This document shows positions 23,056 to 37,713 of a stretch of DNA of 64,000 nt, in pieces (position 1 is the stretch's first letter; the number at the start of each line of letters is the position of its first letter). The position numbers and the translations under genes are program-made. Source of the stretch: Clusia tigrina (taxonomy: Eukaryota > Arthropoda > Insecta > Diptera > Clusiidae). Where the stretch lies: the NCBI GenBank assembly GCA_920105625.2, contig OV050031.1, positions 81,849,995 to 81,913,994 of the forward strand. Reading direction: 5' to 3'. Under the pieces are notes generated by a model, which was not told the DNA's origin, searched no databases, and saw nothing but the letters and a program-made list of their open reading frames with translations.

Positions 23056-26000
23056 GGCAGCAGACCCCCCAATCTACAGCGGCAGCCACTGAGACGCCTG
23101 CAGAGACGCTTACAGAGGCTGCGCCGCCGACTGAGGCAGATAGGGGTAGATATAAGCAAAGAGAAGGTAGCAGACCCTCCAATCGATAGCGGCAGCGACT
23201 GAGACTCCTACAGAAACGCTGACAGAGGCTGCGACGCCCACTGAGGCAGATAGGGGTGGATATAGGCATAGAGAAGGCAACAGGCACTCAATCGACAGCG
23301 GCAACGACTGAGACGCCTACAGAGACGCTGACAGAGGCTGCGACGCCGACTGAGACGCCGACTGAGGCAGGTAGGGGTAAATATAGGCATAGAGAAGGCA
23401 GCAGACCTCCCAATCGACAGCGGCAGCGACTGAGACGCCTACAGAGATGCTGACAGAGGCTGCGACGCCGACTGAGACGCCGACTGAGGCAGATAGGGGT
23501 AAATTTAGGCATAGAGAAGGCAGCAGACCCCCCAATCGACAGCGGCAGCGACTGAGACGCCTTCAGAGACGCTGACAGGGGCTGCGACGCCGACTGAGAC
23601 GCCGACTGAGGCAGATAGGGGTAGATATAGGCATAAAGAAGGTAGCAGACACCCCCAATCGACAGCGACTGAGACGCCTATAAAGATTCTGACAGAGGCT
23701 GCGACGCCGACTGAGGCAGATAGGGGTAGATATAGGCATAGAGAAGGCAGCAGACCACCCAATCGACAGCGGCAGTGACTGAGACGCCTACAGAAACGCT
23801 GATAGAGGCTGCGACGCCGACAAAGGCAGATAGGGGTAGATATAGGCATAGAGAAGGCAGCATACCCCCCAATCGACAGCGGAAGCGACTGAGAAGCCTA
23901 CAGAAACGATGACAAAGGCTGCAACGCCGACTGAGACGCCGACTTCGGCAGATAAGGGTAGATTTAGGCATAGAGAAGGCAACAGGCGCCTTATCGACAG
24001 CGGCAACGACTGAGACGCCTACAGAGACGCTTACAGAGGCTGCTCCGCCGACTGAGGCAGATAGGGATAGATATACGCAAAGAGAAGGTAGCAGTCCCCC
24101 CAATCGACAGCGGCAGCGACTGAGACTCCTACAGAAACACTGACAGAGGCTGCGACGCCCACTGAGGCAGATAGGGGTGGATATAGGCATAGAAAAGGCA
24201 ACAGGCACTCAATCGACAGCGGCAACGACTGAGACGCCTACAGAGACGCTGACAGAGGCTGCGACGCCGACTGAGGCAGGTAGGGGTAAATATAGGCATA
24301 GAGAGGGCAGCAGACCCCCCAATCGACAGCGGCAGCGACTGAGACGCCTACAGAAACGCTGACAAAGGCTGCGACGCCGACTGAGGCAGACAGGGGTAGA
24401 TATACGCATAGAGAAGGCAGCAGACCCCCCAATCGACAGCGGCAGCGACTGAGACGCCTACAGAAACGCTAACAGAGGCTGCGACGCCGACTGAGACGCC
24501 GACTGAGGCAGGTAGGGGTAAATATAGGCATAGAGAGGGCAGCAGACCCCCCAATCGACAGCGGCAGCGACTGAGACGCTTACAGAAACGCTGACAAAGG
24601 CTGCGACGCCGACTGAGACGCCGACTGAGATAGACAGGGGTAGATATACGCATACAGAAGGCAGCAGACCCCCCAATCGACAGCGGCAGCGACTGAGACG
24701 CCTACAGAAACGCTGACAAAGGCTGCGACGCCGACTGAGACGCCGACTGAGATAGACAGGGGTAGATATACGCATACAGAAGGCAGCAGACCCCCCAATC
24801 GACAGCGGCAGCGACTGAGACGCCTACAGAAACGCTGACAAAGGCTGCGACGCCGACTGAGACGCCGACTGAGGCAGACAGGGGTAGATATACACATAGA
24901 GAAGGCAGCAGACCCCTCAATCGACAGCGGAAGCGACTGAGACGCCGTCAGAGACGCTGACAGAGGCTGCGACGCCGACTGAGACGCCTACTGAGGCAGA
25001 TAAGGGTAGATATAGGCATAGAGAAGGCAACAGACCCCCAATCGACAGCGGCAGCGACTGAGACGCCTACAGACACGCTTACAGAGGCTGCGACGCCGAC
25101 TGAGGCAGATAGGGGTAAATATAGGCATAGAGAAGGCAGCAGACCCCCCAATCGACAGCGGCAGCGACTGAGACGCCTACAGAAAGGCTGACAGAGGTTG
25201 CGACGCCTACAGAGACGCCGACTGATTCAGATAGGGGTAAATATAGGCATAGAGAAGGCAGCAGACCCCCCAATCGACAGCGGCAGCGACTGAGACGTCT
25301 ACAGAAACGCTTACAGAGGCTGCGATACCGACTGAGGCAGATAGGGGTAGATATAGGCATAGAGACGGCAGCGACCCCCCCAATCGACAGCGGCAGCGAC
25401 TGAGACGCCTTCAGAGACGCTGACAGGGGCTGCGACGCCGGCTGCGACGCCGACAGAGAAGCCGACTGAGGCAGATAGGTGTAAATATAGGCATAGAGAA
25501 GGCAGCAGACCCCCCAATCGACAGCGGCAGCGACTGAGACGCCTTCAGAGACGCTGACAGGGTCTGCGACGCCGACCTCGACGCCGACTGAGACGCCGAC
25601 TGAGGCAGATAGGGGTAAATTTTGGCATAGAGAAGGCAGCAGACCCCCCAATCGACAGCGGCAGCTACTGAGACGCCTTCAGAGACGCTGACAGGGGCTG
25701 CGACGCCGACTGAGGCGCCGACTGAGACGCCGACTGAGGCAGATAGGGGTAGATATAGGCATAAAGAAAGTAGCAGACACCCCCATTCGACAGCGGCAGC
25801 GACTGAGATGCCTACAGAAACGCTGACAGAGGCTGCGACGCCGAATGAGGCAGGTAGGGGTAAATATAGGCATAGAGAAGGCAGCAGACCCCCCAATCGA
25901 CAGCGGCAGCGACTGAGACGCCTACAGAAAGGCTGACAAAGGCTGCGACGCCGACTGAGGCAGACAGGGGTAGATATACGCATAGAGAAGGGAGCAGACC

Positions 26001-28737
26001 CCCCAATCGACAGCGGCAGCGACTGAGACGCCTACAGAAACGCTAACAGAGGCTGCGACGCCGACTGAGACGCCGACTGAGGCAGGTAGGGGTAAATATA
26101 GGCATAGAGAGGGCAGCAGACCCCCCAATCGACAGCGGCAGCGACTGAGACGCCTACAGAAACGCTGACAAAGGCTGCGATGCCGACTGACACGCCGACC
26201 TAGGCAGACAGGGGTAGATATACACATAGAGAAGGCAGCAGACCCCTCAATCGACAGCGGCAGCGACTGAGACGCCGTCAGAGACGCTGACAGAGGCTGC
26301 GACGCCGACTGAGACGCCGACTGAAGCAGGTAGGGGTAAATATAGGCATAGAGAAGGCAGCAGACCCCCCAATCGACAGCGGTAGCGACTGAGACGCCTA
26401 CAGAAACGCTGACAAAGGCTGCGACGCCGACTGAGACGCCGACTGAGGCAGACAGGGGTAGATATACGCATAGAGAAGGCAGCAGCCCCCCAATCGACAG
26501 CGGCAGCGACTGAGACGCCTACAGAAACGCTAACAGAGGCTGCGACGCCGAGTGAGACGCCGACTGAGGCAGATAGGGGTAAATATTGGGATAGAGAAGG
26601 CAGCAGACCCCCCAATCGACAGCGGCAGCGACTGAGACGCCTACAGAAACGCTGACAAAGGCTGCGACGCCGACTGAGACGCCGACTGAGGCAGACAGGG
26701 GTAGATATACACATAGAGAAGGCAGCAGACCCCTCAATCGACAGTGGAAGCGACTGAGACGCCGTCAGAAACGCTGACAGAGGCTGCGACGCCGACTGAG
26801 ACGCCTACTGAGGCAGATAAGGGTAGATATAGGCATAGAGAAGGCAGCAGACCCCCAATCGACAGCGGCAGCGACGGAGACGCCTACAGACACGCTTACA
26901 GAGGCTGCGACGCCGACTGAGGCAGATAGGGGTAGATATAGGCATAGAGAAGGCAGCAGACCCCCAATCGACAGCGGCAGCAACTGAGACGCCTACAGAG
27001 ACGGTAACAGAGGCTGCGACGCCGACTGAGGCAGATGGGGGTAGCTATAGGCATAGAGAAGGCAGCAGACCTCCCAATCGACAGCGGCAGCGACTGAGAC
27101 GCCTACGGAGATGCTGACAGAGGTTGCGACGCCTCCAGAGACGGTAACAGAGGCTGCGACGCCGACTGAGGCAGATGGGGGTAGCTATAGGCATAGAGAC
27201 GGCAGCGACCCCCCAATCGACAGCGGCAGCGACTGAGACGCCTTCAGAGACGCTGACAGGGGCTGCGACGCCGGCTGCGACGCCGACTGAGAAGCCGACT
27301 GAGGCAGATAGGTGTAAATATAGGCATAGAGAAGGCAGCAGACCCCCAATCGACAGCGGCAGCGACTGAGACGCCTTCAGAGACGCTGACAGGGGCTGCG
27401 ACGCCGACTGCGACGCCGACTGAGACGCCGACTGAGGCAGATAGGGGTAAATTTAGGCATAGAGAAGGCAGCAGACCCCCCAATCGACAGCGGCAGCGAC
27501 TGAGACGCCTTAAGAGACGCTGACAGGGGCTGCGACGCCGACTGAGACGCCGACTGAGACGCCGACTGAGGCAGATAGGGGTAGATATAGGCATAAAGAA
27601 GGTAGCAGACACCCCCAATCGACAGCGGCAGCGACTGAGACGCCTATAAAGATTCTGACAGAGGCTGCAACGCCGACTGAGGCAGATAGGGGTAGATATA
27701 GGCATAGAGAAGGCAGCAGACCACCCAATCGACAGCGGCAGCGACTGAGACGCCTACAGAAACGCTGACAGAGGCTGCGACGCCGACAGAGGCAGATAGG
27801 GGTAGATATAGGCATAGAGAAGGCAGCAGACCCCCCAATCGACAGCGGCAGCGACTGAGAAGCCTACAGAAACGATGACAAAGGCTGCGACGATGACTGA
27901 GACGCCGACTGAGGCAGATAAGGGTAGATATAGGCATAGAGAAGGCAGCAGACCCCCCAATCTACAGCGGCAGCGACTGAGAAGCCTACAGAGACGTTTA
28001 CAGAGGCTGCGACGCCGACTGAGGCAGATAGGGGTAGATATGCGCATAGAGAAGATAGCAGACCCCCAATCGACAGCCGCAGCGACTGAGACTCCTACAG
28101 AAACGCTGACAGAGGCTGCGACGCCGACCGAGGCAGATAGGGGTGGATATAGGCATAGAGAAGGCAACAGGCGCCCCATCGACAGCGGCAACGACTGAGA
28201 CGCCTACAGAGACGCTGACAGAGGCTGCGACGCAAACTGAGACGCCGACTGAGGCAGATTAGGGTAGATATAGGCATAGAGAAGGCAGCAGACCCCTCAA
28301 TCGACAGCGGCAGCGACTGAGAGGCCTTTAGAGACGCTGACAAAGGCTGCGACGCCGACTAAGGCAGATAGGGGTAGATATACGCAAAGAGAAGGTAGCA
28401 GACCCCCTAATCGACAGCGGGAGCGACTGAGAAGGCAGCAGGCCCCCAATCGAGTGCGGCAACGACTAAGACGCCTTCAGAGACGCTGACAGAGTCTGCG
28501 ACGCCGACTGTGACGCCCACTGAGGCAGATACGTGTATATATAGGCATAAAGAAGGCAGCAAACCACCCAATCGATAGCGGCAGCGACTGTGATGCCTAC
28601 AGAAACGCTGACAGAGGCTGCGACGCCGACTGAGGCAGATAGGCGTAGATATAGGCATAGAGATGCCAGCAGACCCCCCATATGACAGCGGCAACAACTG
28701 AGACGCCTATAGAGACGCTGATAGCGGCTTCGACGCC

Positions 28738-28797
28738 GACTGAGACGCTGACTGAGACGCCGACTGAGACGCCGAGTGATACGCCGACTGAGACGCC
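28738..28797 (+). repeat. Five-copy 12-mer mini-array
   Basis: Five consecutive 12-mers of the gactgagacgcc type, one reading gagtgatacgcc, lie between gcggcttcgacgcc and aactgaggcagatagg. Most units carry none or one of these 12-mers. Confidence 0.85.
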
Positions 28798-28839
28798 AAC
28801 TGAGGCAGATAGGGGTAGATATAGGCATAGAGATGGCAG

Positions 28840-28860
28840 CAGACCCCCCCCCCCATACGA
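28840..28860 (+). repeat. Longest C run in the array
   Basis: The C run that follows cagcaga in each unit is normally 5-7 bases. Here it is about 10 (gacccccccccccatacgac), consistent with replication slippage. Confidence 0.6.
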
Positions 28861-31800
28861 CAGCGGGAACTACTGAGACGCCTACAGAGACGGTTACAGA
28901 GGCTGCGATGCCGACTGAGGCAGATAGGGGTAGATATAGGCATAGAGAAGGCAGCCGACCCGCCAATCGACAGCGGCAGCGACTGAGACGCCTACAGAGA
29001 CGGTAACAGAGGCTGCGACGCCGACTGAGGCATATGGGGGTAGATATAGGCATAGAGAAGGCAGCAGACCCCCCAATCCACAGCGGCAGCGACTGAGACG
29101 CCTACAGAGATGCTGACAGAGGCTGCGACACCGACTGAGACTCCGACTGAGGCAGATAGGGGTAAATATAGGCATAGAGAAGGCAGCAGACCCCCCAATC
29201 GACAGCGGCAGCGACTGAGACGTCTACAGAGACGCTTACAGAGGCAGCGATACCGACTGAGGCAGATAGGGGTAGATATAGGCATAGAGAAGGTAGCAGA
29301 CCCCCCAATCGACAGCGGCAACGAATGAGACGCCTACAGAAATGCTGACAGAGGCTGCGACGCCGACTGAGACGCCGACTGAGGCAGATAGGGGTAGATA
29401 TAGGCATAGAGAAGGCAGCAGACCCCCCCAATCGTCAGCGGCAGCGACTGAGACGCCTACAAAGATACTGACAGAGGCTGCGACGCCGACTGAGGCAGAT
29501 AGGGGTAGATATAGGTATAGAGAAGGCAGCAGACCACCCAATCGACAGCGGCAGCGACTGAGACGCCTACAGAAACGCTGACAGAGGCTGCGACGCCGAA
29601 TGAGTCGCCGACTGATGCAGATAGGGGTAGATATAGGCATAAAGAAGGCAACAGGCACCCCCAATCGACAGCGGCAGTGACTGAGACGCCTACAAAGATA
29701 CTGACAGAGGCTGCGACGCCGACTGAGGCAGATAGGGGTAGATATTGGCATAGAGAAGGCAGCAGACCACCCAATCGACAGCGGCAGCGACTGAGACGCC
29801 TACAGAAACGCTGACAGAGGCTGTGATGCCGACAGAGGCAGATAGGGGTAGATATAGGCATATGGAAGGCACCAGACCTCCAATCGAAAGCGGCAGCGAC
29901 TGAGACGACTACAGAAACGCTGACAGAGGCTGCGACGCCGACTGAGGCAGATAGGGGTAGATATAGGCATAGAGAAGGCAACAGGCCCCCAATCGACAGC
30001 TTCAACGACTGAGACGCCTACAGAGACGCTGACAGAGGCTGCGACGCCGCCTGAGATGCCGACTGAGGCAGATAGGGGTAGATATAGGAATAAAGCAGGC
30101 AGCAGACCACCCAATCGACAGCGGCAGCGACTGAGACGCCTACAGAAACGCTGACAAAAGCTGCGACGCCGACTGATGCAGATAGGGGTGGATATAGGCA
30201 TAGAGAAGGCAACTGGCCCCCAATCGACAGCTTCAACGACTGAGACGCCTACAGAAACGCTGACAGAGGCTGCGACGCCGACTGAGGCAGATAGGGGTAG
30301 ATATAGGCATAGAGAATGTAGCAGACCCCCTAATCGACAGCGGCAGCGACTGAGAAGGCAACAGGCCCCCAATAGAGTGCGGCAACGACTGAGACGCCTA
30401 CAGAGACGCTGACAGAGGCTGCGACGCCGACTGTGATGACGACTGAGGCAGATACGTGTATATATAGGAATAATGAAGGCAGCAGACCACCCAATCGACA
30501 GCGGCAGCGACTGAGACGCCTACAGAGACGGTAACAGAGGCTGCGACGCCGACTGAGGCAGATGGGGGTAGATATAGGCATAGATAAGGCAGCAGACCCC
30601 CCAATCGACAGCGGCAGCGACTGAGACGCCTACAGAGATGCTGACAGAGGCTGCGACGCCGATTGAGACGCCGACTGAGGCAGATAGGTGTAAATATAGG
30701 TATAGAGAAGGCAGCAGACCCCCCAATCGGCAGCGGCAGCGACTGAGACGCCTTCAGAGACGCTGGCAGGGGCTGCGACGCCAACTGAGACGCCGACTGA
30801 GGCAGATAGGGGTAGATATAGGCATATGGAAGGCACCAGACCCCCAATCCAAAGCGGCAGTGACTGAGACGACTACAGAAACGCTGACAGAGGCTGCGAC
30901 GCCGACTGAGGCAGATAGGGGTAGATATAGGCATAGAGAAGGCAGCAGACCCCCCAATCGATAGCGGCAGCGACTGAGACTCCTTCAGAGTAGCTGACAG
31001 AGGCTGCGACGCCGACTGCCACGCCGACTGAGGCAGATAAGGGTAGATATAGGCATAGAGAAGGCAGCAGAGCCCCCAACCGACAGCGGCAGCGACTGAG
31101 ACGCCTACAGAGACGCTTACAGAGGCTGCGACGCCGACTGAGACGCCGACTGAGGAAGATAAGGGTAGATATAGGCATTGGGAAGGCAGCAGACCCCCCC
31201 AATCTACAGCGGCAGCCACTGAGACGCCTACAGAGAAGCTTACAGAGGCTGCGACGCCGACTGAGACGCCGACTGAGGCAGATAAGGGTAGATATAGGCA
31301 TTGAGAAAGCAGCAGACCCCCCAATCTACAGCGGCAGCCGCTGAGACGCCTACAGAGACGCTTACAGAGGCTGCGACGCCGACTGAGGCAGATAGGGGTA
31401 GATATACGTATGGAAAGGTAGCAGACCCCCCAATCGACAGCGGTAGCGACTGAGACTCCGACAGAAACGCTGACAGAAGCTGCGACGCCGACTGAGGCAG
31501 ATTGGGGTGGATATAGGCATAGAGAAGGCAACAGGCCCCCAATCGACAGCGGCAACGACTGAGACGCCTATAGAGACGCTGACAGAGGCTGCGACGCCGA
31601 CTGAGACACCGACTGAGGCAGATAGGGGTAGATATAGGCATAGAGATGGCAGCAGACCCCCCCATACGACAGCGGCAACTACTGAGACGCCTACAGAGAC
31701 GGTTCCAGAGGCTGCGACGCCGACTGAGGCAGATAGGGGTAGATATAGGCATAGAGAAGGCAGCCGACCCGCCAATCGACAGCGGCAGCGACTGAGACGC

Positions 31801-32061
31801 CTACAGAGACGGTAACAGAGGCTGCGATGCCGACTGTGGCATATGGGGGTAGATATAGGCATAGAGAAGGCAGCAGACCCCCCAATCGACAGCGGCAGCG
31901 ACTGAGACGTCTACAGAGACGCTTACAGAGGCTGCGATACCGACTGAGGCAGATAGGGGTAGATATAGGTATAGAGAAGGCAGCAGACCACCTAATCGAC
32001 AGCGGCAGCGAGTGAGACGCCTTCAGAGACGCTGGCAGGGGCTGCGACGCCAACTGAGACG

Positions 32062-33065
32062 CCGACTGATGCAGATAGGGGTAGATATAGGCATAAAGAA
32101 GGCAACAGGCACCCCCAATCGACAGCGGCAGCGACTGAGACGCCTACAAAGATACTGACAGAGGCTGCGACGCCGACTGAGGCAGATAGGGGTAGATATT
32201 GGCATAGAGAAGGCAGCAGACCACCCAATCGACAGCGGCAGCGACTGAGACGCCTACAGAAACGCTGACAGAGGCTGCGACGCCGCCAGAGGCAGATAGG
32301 GGTAGATATAGGCATATGGAAGGCACCAGACCCCCAATCGAAAGCGGCAGCGACTGAGACGACTATAGAAACGCTGGCAGAGGCTGCGACGCCGACTGAG
32401 GCAGATAGGGGTAGATATAGGCATAGAGAAGTCAGCAGACCCCCAATCGACAGCGGCAGCGACTGATACGCCTAGAGAAACGCTGACAAAGGCTGCGACG
32501 CCGACTGATGCAGATAGGGGTGGATATAGGCATAGAGAAGGCAACAGGCCCCCAATCGACAGCTTCAACGACTGAGAACCTACAGAGACGCTGACAGAGG
32601 CTGCGACGCCGACTGAGACGCCGACTGAGGCAGATAGGGGTAGATATAGGCATAAAGAAGGTAGCAGAGGCACCTAATCGACAGCGGCAGCGACTGAGAA
32701 GGCAACAGGCCCCCAATCGAGTGCGGCAACGACTGAGACGCCTACAGAGACGCTGACAGAGGCTGCGACGCCGACTCTGATGACGACTGAGGCAGATACG
32801 TGTATATATAGGAATAAAGAAGGCAGCAGACCACCCAATCGACAGCGGCAGCGACTGAGACGCCTACAGAGACGGTAACAGAGGCTGCGACGCCGACTGA
32901 GGCAGATGGGGGTAGATATAGGCATAGATAAGGCAGCAGACCCCCCAATCGACAGCGGCAGCGACTGACTCGCCTCCAGAGATGCTGACAGAGGCTGCGA
33001 CGCCGATTGCGACGCCGACTGAGGCAGATAGGTGTAAATATAGGCATAGAGAAGGCAGCAGACCC
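32062..33065 (+). repeat. 1-kb block duplicated 23.7 kb downstream (55,789-56,792)
   Basis: The match holds at an offset of 23,727 bp across rare variants: gccgccagaggcag, gactatagaaacg, gatacgcctagagaaacg, gacagcttcaacgactgag, gactctgatgacgactg and gactgactcgcctccagag. After about 56,792 the right-hand copy continues with sequence like 33,513 onward, so it lacks about 450 bp there. Confidence 0.8.
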
Positions 33066-36000
33066 CCCCCAATCGACAGCGGCAGCGACTGCGACGCCTT
33101 CAGAGACGCTGGCAGGGGCTGCAACGCCGACTGAGACGCCGACTGAGGCAGATAGGGGTAGATATAGGCATAAAGAAGGTAGCAGAGACCCCCAGTCGAC
33201 AGCGGCAGCGACTGACAAGCTTATAAAGATTCTGACACAGGCTGCTACGGCGGCTGAGCCAGATAGGGATAGATATAGGCATAGAGATTGCAGCAGACCA
33301 CCCAATCGACAGCGGCAGCGACTGAGACGCCTACAGAAACGCTGACAGAGGCTGCAACGCCGACAGAGGCAGATAGGGGTAGATATAGGCATATGGAAGG
33401 CACCAGACCCCCAATCGAAAGCGGCAGTGACTGAGACGACTACAGAAACGCTGACAGAGGCTGCGATGCCGACTGAGGCAGATAGGGGTAGATATAGGCA
33501 TAGAGAAGGCAGCAGACCCCCCAATCGATAGCGGCAGCGACTGAGACGCTTATAGAAACGCTGACAAAGGCTGCGACGCCGACTGAGACGCCGACTGAGG
33601 CAGATATTGGTAGATATAGGCATAGAGAAGGCAGCAGACCCTCAAACGACAGCGGCAGCGACTGACACTCCTTCAGAGACGCTGACAGAAGCTGCGACGC
33701 CGACTGAGACACCGACTGAGGCAGATAGGGGTAGATATAGGCATAGAGAAGGCAGCAGACCACTCAATCGACAGCGGCAGCGACTGAGACGCTTTCAGAG
33801 ATGCTGACAGAGGCTGCGACGCCGACTGAGGCGTCGACTGAGGCAGATAAGGGTAGATATATCATTGAGAAGGCAGCAGACCAATCTACAGCGGCAGCCA
33901 CTGAGACGCCTACAGAGACGCTTACAGAGGCTGCGACGCCGACTGAGGCAGATAGGGGGTAGATATACGCAAAGAGAAGGTAGCAGACCCCCCAATCGAC
34001 AGCGGCAGCGACTGAGAAGGCAACAGGCCCCCAATCGAAAGCGGCAACGACTAAGTCGCCTACAGAGACGCTGACAGAGGCTGCGACGCCGACTGAGACG
34101 CCAACTGATGCAGATAGGGGTAGATATAGGCATAAAGAAGGCAACAGGCACCCCCAATAGACAGCGGCAACGACTGAGACGCCTACAAAGATACTCACAG
34201 GGGCTGCGACGCCGACTGAGGCAGATAGAGGTAGATATAGGCATCGAGAATGTAGCAGACCCCCGAATCGACAGCGGCAGCGACTGAGAAGGCAGCAGGC
34301 CCCCAATCGAGTGCGGCAACGACTAATTCGCCTTCAGAGATGCTGACAGAGGCTGCGACGCCGACTGTGACGCCCACTGAGGCAGATACGTGTATATATA
34401 GGCATAAAGAAGGCAGCAGACCACCCAATCGACAGCGGCAGCGACTGTGACGCCTACAGAAACGCTGACAGAGGCTGCGACGCCGACTGAGGCAGATAGG
34501 GGTAGATATAGGCATAGAGATGCCAGCAAACCCCCCCATACGAAAGCGGCAACTACTGAGACGCCTACAGAGACGCTGACAGAGGCTTCGACGTCGACTG
34601 AGACACCAACTGAGACGCCGACTGAGGCAGATAGGGGTAGATATAGGCATAGAGGTGGCAGCAGACCCCCCATACGACAGCGGCAACTACTGAGACGCCT
34701 ACAGAGACGGTTACAGAGGCTGCGACGCCGACTGAGGCAGATAGGGGTAGATATAGGCATAGAGAAGGCAGCCGACCCGCGAATCGACAGCGGCAGCGAC
34801 TGAGCCGCCTAAAGAGACGGTAACAGAGGCTGCGACGCCGACTGAGGCATATGGGGGTAGATATAGGCATAGAGAAGGCAGCAGACCCCCCAATCGAAAG
34901 CGGCAGCGACTGAGACGCCTACAGAGATGCTGACAGAGGCTGCGACGCCGACTGAGACGCCGACTGAGGCAGATAGGGGTAGATATAGGCATAAAGAAGG
35001 TAGCAGAGACCCCCAATCGACAGCGGCAGCGACTGAGACGCCTACCGACACGCTTACAGAGGCTGCGACGCCGACTGAGGCAGATAGGGGTAGATATAGG
35101 CATAGAGAATGTAGCAGACCCCCTAATCGACAGCGCAAGCGACTGAGAAGGCAACAGGCCCCCAATCGAGTGCGGCAACGACTGAGACGCCTACAGAGAC
35201 GCTGACAGCGGCTGCGACGCTGACTGTTACGCCGACTGAGGCAGATACGTGTATATATAGGCATAAAGAAGGCAGCAGACCACCCAATCGACAGCGGCAG
35301 CGACTGAGACGCCTACAGAGATGCTGACAGGGGCTGCGACGCCGATTGAGACGCCGACTGAGGCAGATAGGGGTAGATATACGCAAAGAGAAGGTAGCAG
35401 ACCCCCCAATCGACAGCGGCAGCGACTGAGAAGGCAACAGGCCCCCAATCGAAAGCGGCAACAACTAAGACGCCTACAGAGACGCTGACAGATTCTGCGA
35501 CGCCGACTGAGACGCCAACTGATGCAGATAGGGGTAGATATAGGCATAAAGAAGGCAACAGGCACCCCCACTAGACAGCGGCAGCGACTGAGACGGCTAC
35601 AAAGATACTGACAGAGGCTGCGACGGCGACTGAGGCAGATAGAGGTAGATATAGGCATAGAGAAGGCAGCAGCCCCCAATCGACAGCGGCAGCGACTGAG
35701 ACGCCTACAAAGATACTGACAGAGGCTGCGACGCCGACTGAGGCAGATAAGGGTAGATATAGGCATAGAGAAGGCAGCAGCCCCCAATCGACAGCGGCAG
35801 CGACTGAGACGCCTACAGAGACGCTGACAGAGGCTGCGACGCCGACTGAGACGCCGACTGAGGTAGATAGGGGTAGATATAGGCATAAAGAAGGTAGCAG
35901 AGACCCCCAATCGACAGCGGCAGCGACTGAGACGCCTACCGAGACGCTTACAGAGGCTGCGACGCCGACTGAGGCAGATAGGGGTAGATATAGGCATAGA

Positions 36001-37653
36001 GAAGGCAGCAGCCCCCAATCGACAGCGGCAGCGACTGAGACGCCTACAGAGACGCTGACAGAGGCTGCGACGCCGACTGAGACGCCGACTGAGGCAGATA
36101 GGGGTAGATATAGGCATAAAGAAGGTAGCAGAGACCCCCAATCGACAGCGGCAGCGACTGAGACGCCTACCGAGACGCTTACAGAGGCTGCGACGCCGAC
36201 TGAGGCAGATAGGGGTAGATATAGGCATAGAGAATGTAGCAGACCCCCTAATCGACAGCGGCAGCGACTGAGAAGGCAACAGGCCCCCAATCGAGTGCGG
36301 CAACGACTGAGACGCCTACAGAGACGCTGACAGCGGCTGCGACGCTGACTGTTACGCCCACTGAAGCAGATACGTGTATATATAGGCATAAAGAATGCAG
36401 CAGACCACCCAATCGACAGCGGCAGCGACTAAGACGCCTACAGAGACGGTAACAGAGGCTGCGACGCCGACTGAGGCAGATGGGGGTAGATATAGGCATA
36501 GAGAAGGCAGCAGACCCCCCAATCGACAGCGGCAGCGACTGAGACGCCTACAGAGACGCTTACAGAGGCTGCGACACCGACTGAGGCAGTTAGGGGTAGA
36601 TATAGGCATAGAGAAGGTAGCAGACCCCCCAATCGACAGCGGCAACGACTGAGACGCCTACAAAGATGCTGACAGAGGCTGCGACGCCGACTGAGGCAGA
36701 TAGGGGTAGATATAGGCATAGAGAAGGCAGCAGACCTCCCCAATCGACAGCGGAAGCGACTGAGACGCCTACAAAGATACTGACAGAGGCTGCGACGCCG
36801 ACTGAGGCAGATAGGGGTAGATATAGGCATAGAGAAGGCAGCAGCCCCCAATCGACAGCGGCAGCGACTGAGACGCCTACAGAGACGCTGACAGAGACTG
36901 CGACGCCGATTGAGACGCCGACTGAGGCAGATAGGGGTAGATATAGGCATAGAGAAGGCAGCAGACCCCCAATCGACAGCGGCAGCGACTGAGACGCCTT
37001 CAGAGACGCTGGCAGGGGCTGCGACGGCAACTGAGACGCCGACTGAGGCAGATAGGGGTAGATATAGGCATAAAGAAGGTAGCAGACCTCCCCAATCGAC
37101 AGCGGCAGCGACTGAGACACCTACAAAGATACTGACAGAGGCTGTGACGCCGACTGAGGCAGATAGAGGTAGATATAGGCATAGAGAAGGCAGCAGCCCC
37201 CAATCGACAGCGGCAGCGACTGAGACGCCTACAGAGACGCTGACAGAGGCTGCGACGCCGACTGAGACGCCGACTGAGGCAGATAGGGGTAGATATAGGC
37301 ATAGAGAATGTAGCAGACCCTCTAATCGACAGCGGCAGCGACTAAGAAGGCAGCAGGCCCCCAATCGCGTGCGGCAACGACTAAGACGCCTTCAGAGACG
37401 CTGACAGAGGCTGCGACGCCGACTGTGACGCCCACTGAGGCAGATACGTGTATATATAGGCATAAAGAAGGCAGCAGACCACCCAATCGACAGCGGCAGC
37501 GACTGTGACGCCTTCAGAAACGCTGACAGAGGCTGCGACGCCGACTGAGGCAGATAGGGGTAGATATAGGCATGGAGATGCCAGCAGACCCCCCCATACG
37601 ACAGCGGCAACTACTGAGACGCCTACAGAGACGCTGACAGAGGCTTCGACACC

Positions 37654-37713
37654 GACTGAGATGCCGACTGAGACGCCGACTGAGACGCCGACTGAGACGC
37701 CGACTGAGACGCC
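37654..37713 (+). repeat. Five-copy 12-mer mini-array in P1
   Basis: One gactgagatgcc is followed by four gactgagacgcc, between ggcttcgacacc and gactgaggcagatagg. Confidence 0.9.

Larger units (their letters stand above)
28400..34500 (+). repeat. Mixed section rich in gatgccagc, tatatata and long-unit types
   Basis: From about 28.4 kb the variants gtaggggtaaatata and cagacaggggtagatatac, common at 5-27 kb, become rare. They are replaced by cgtgtatatatagg units, gatgccagcagacccccc / catacgacagcggcaactac units, and long units with gaaggcaacaggcccccaat. The section also contains atatggaaggcaccag units like those at 1.2-3.8 kb. A disrupted unit at 33,240-33,265 reads gctgctacggcggctgagcc. Confidence 0.75.
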
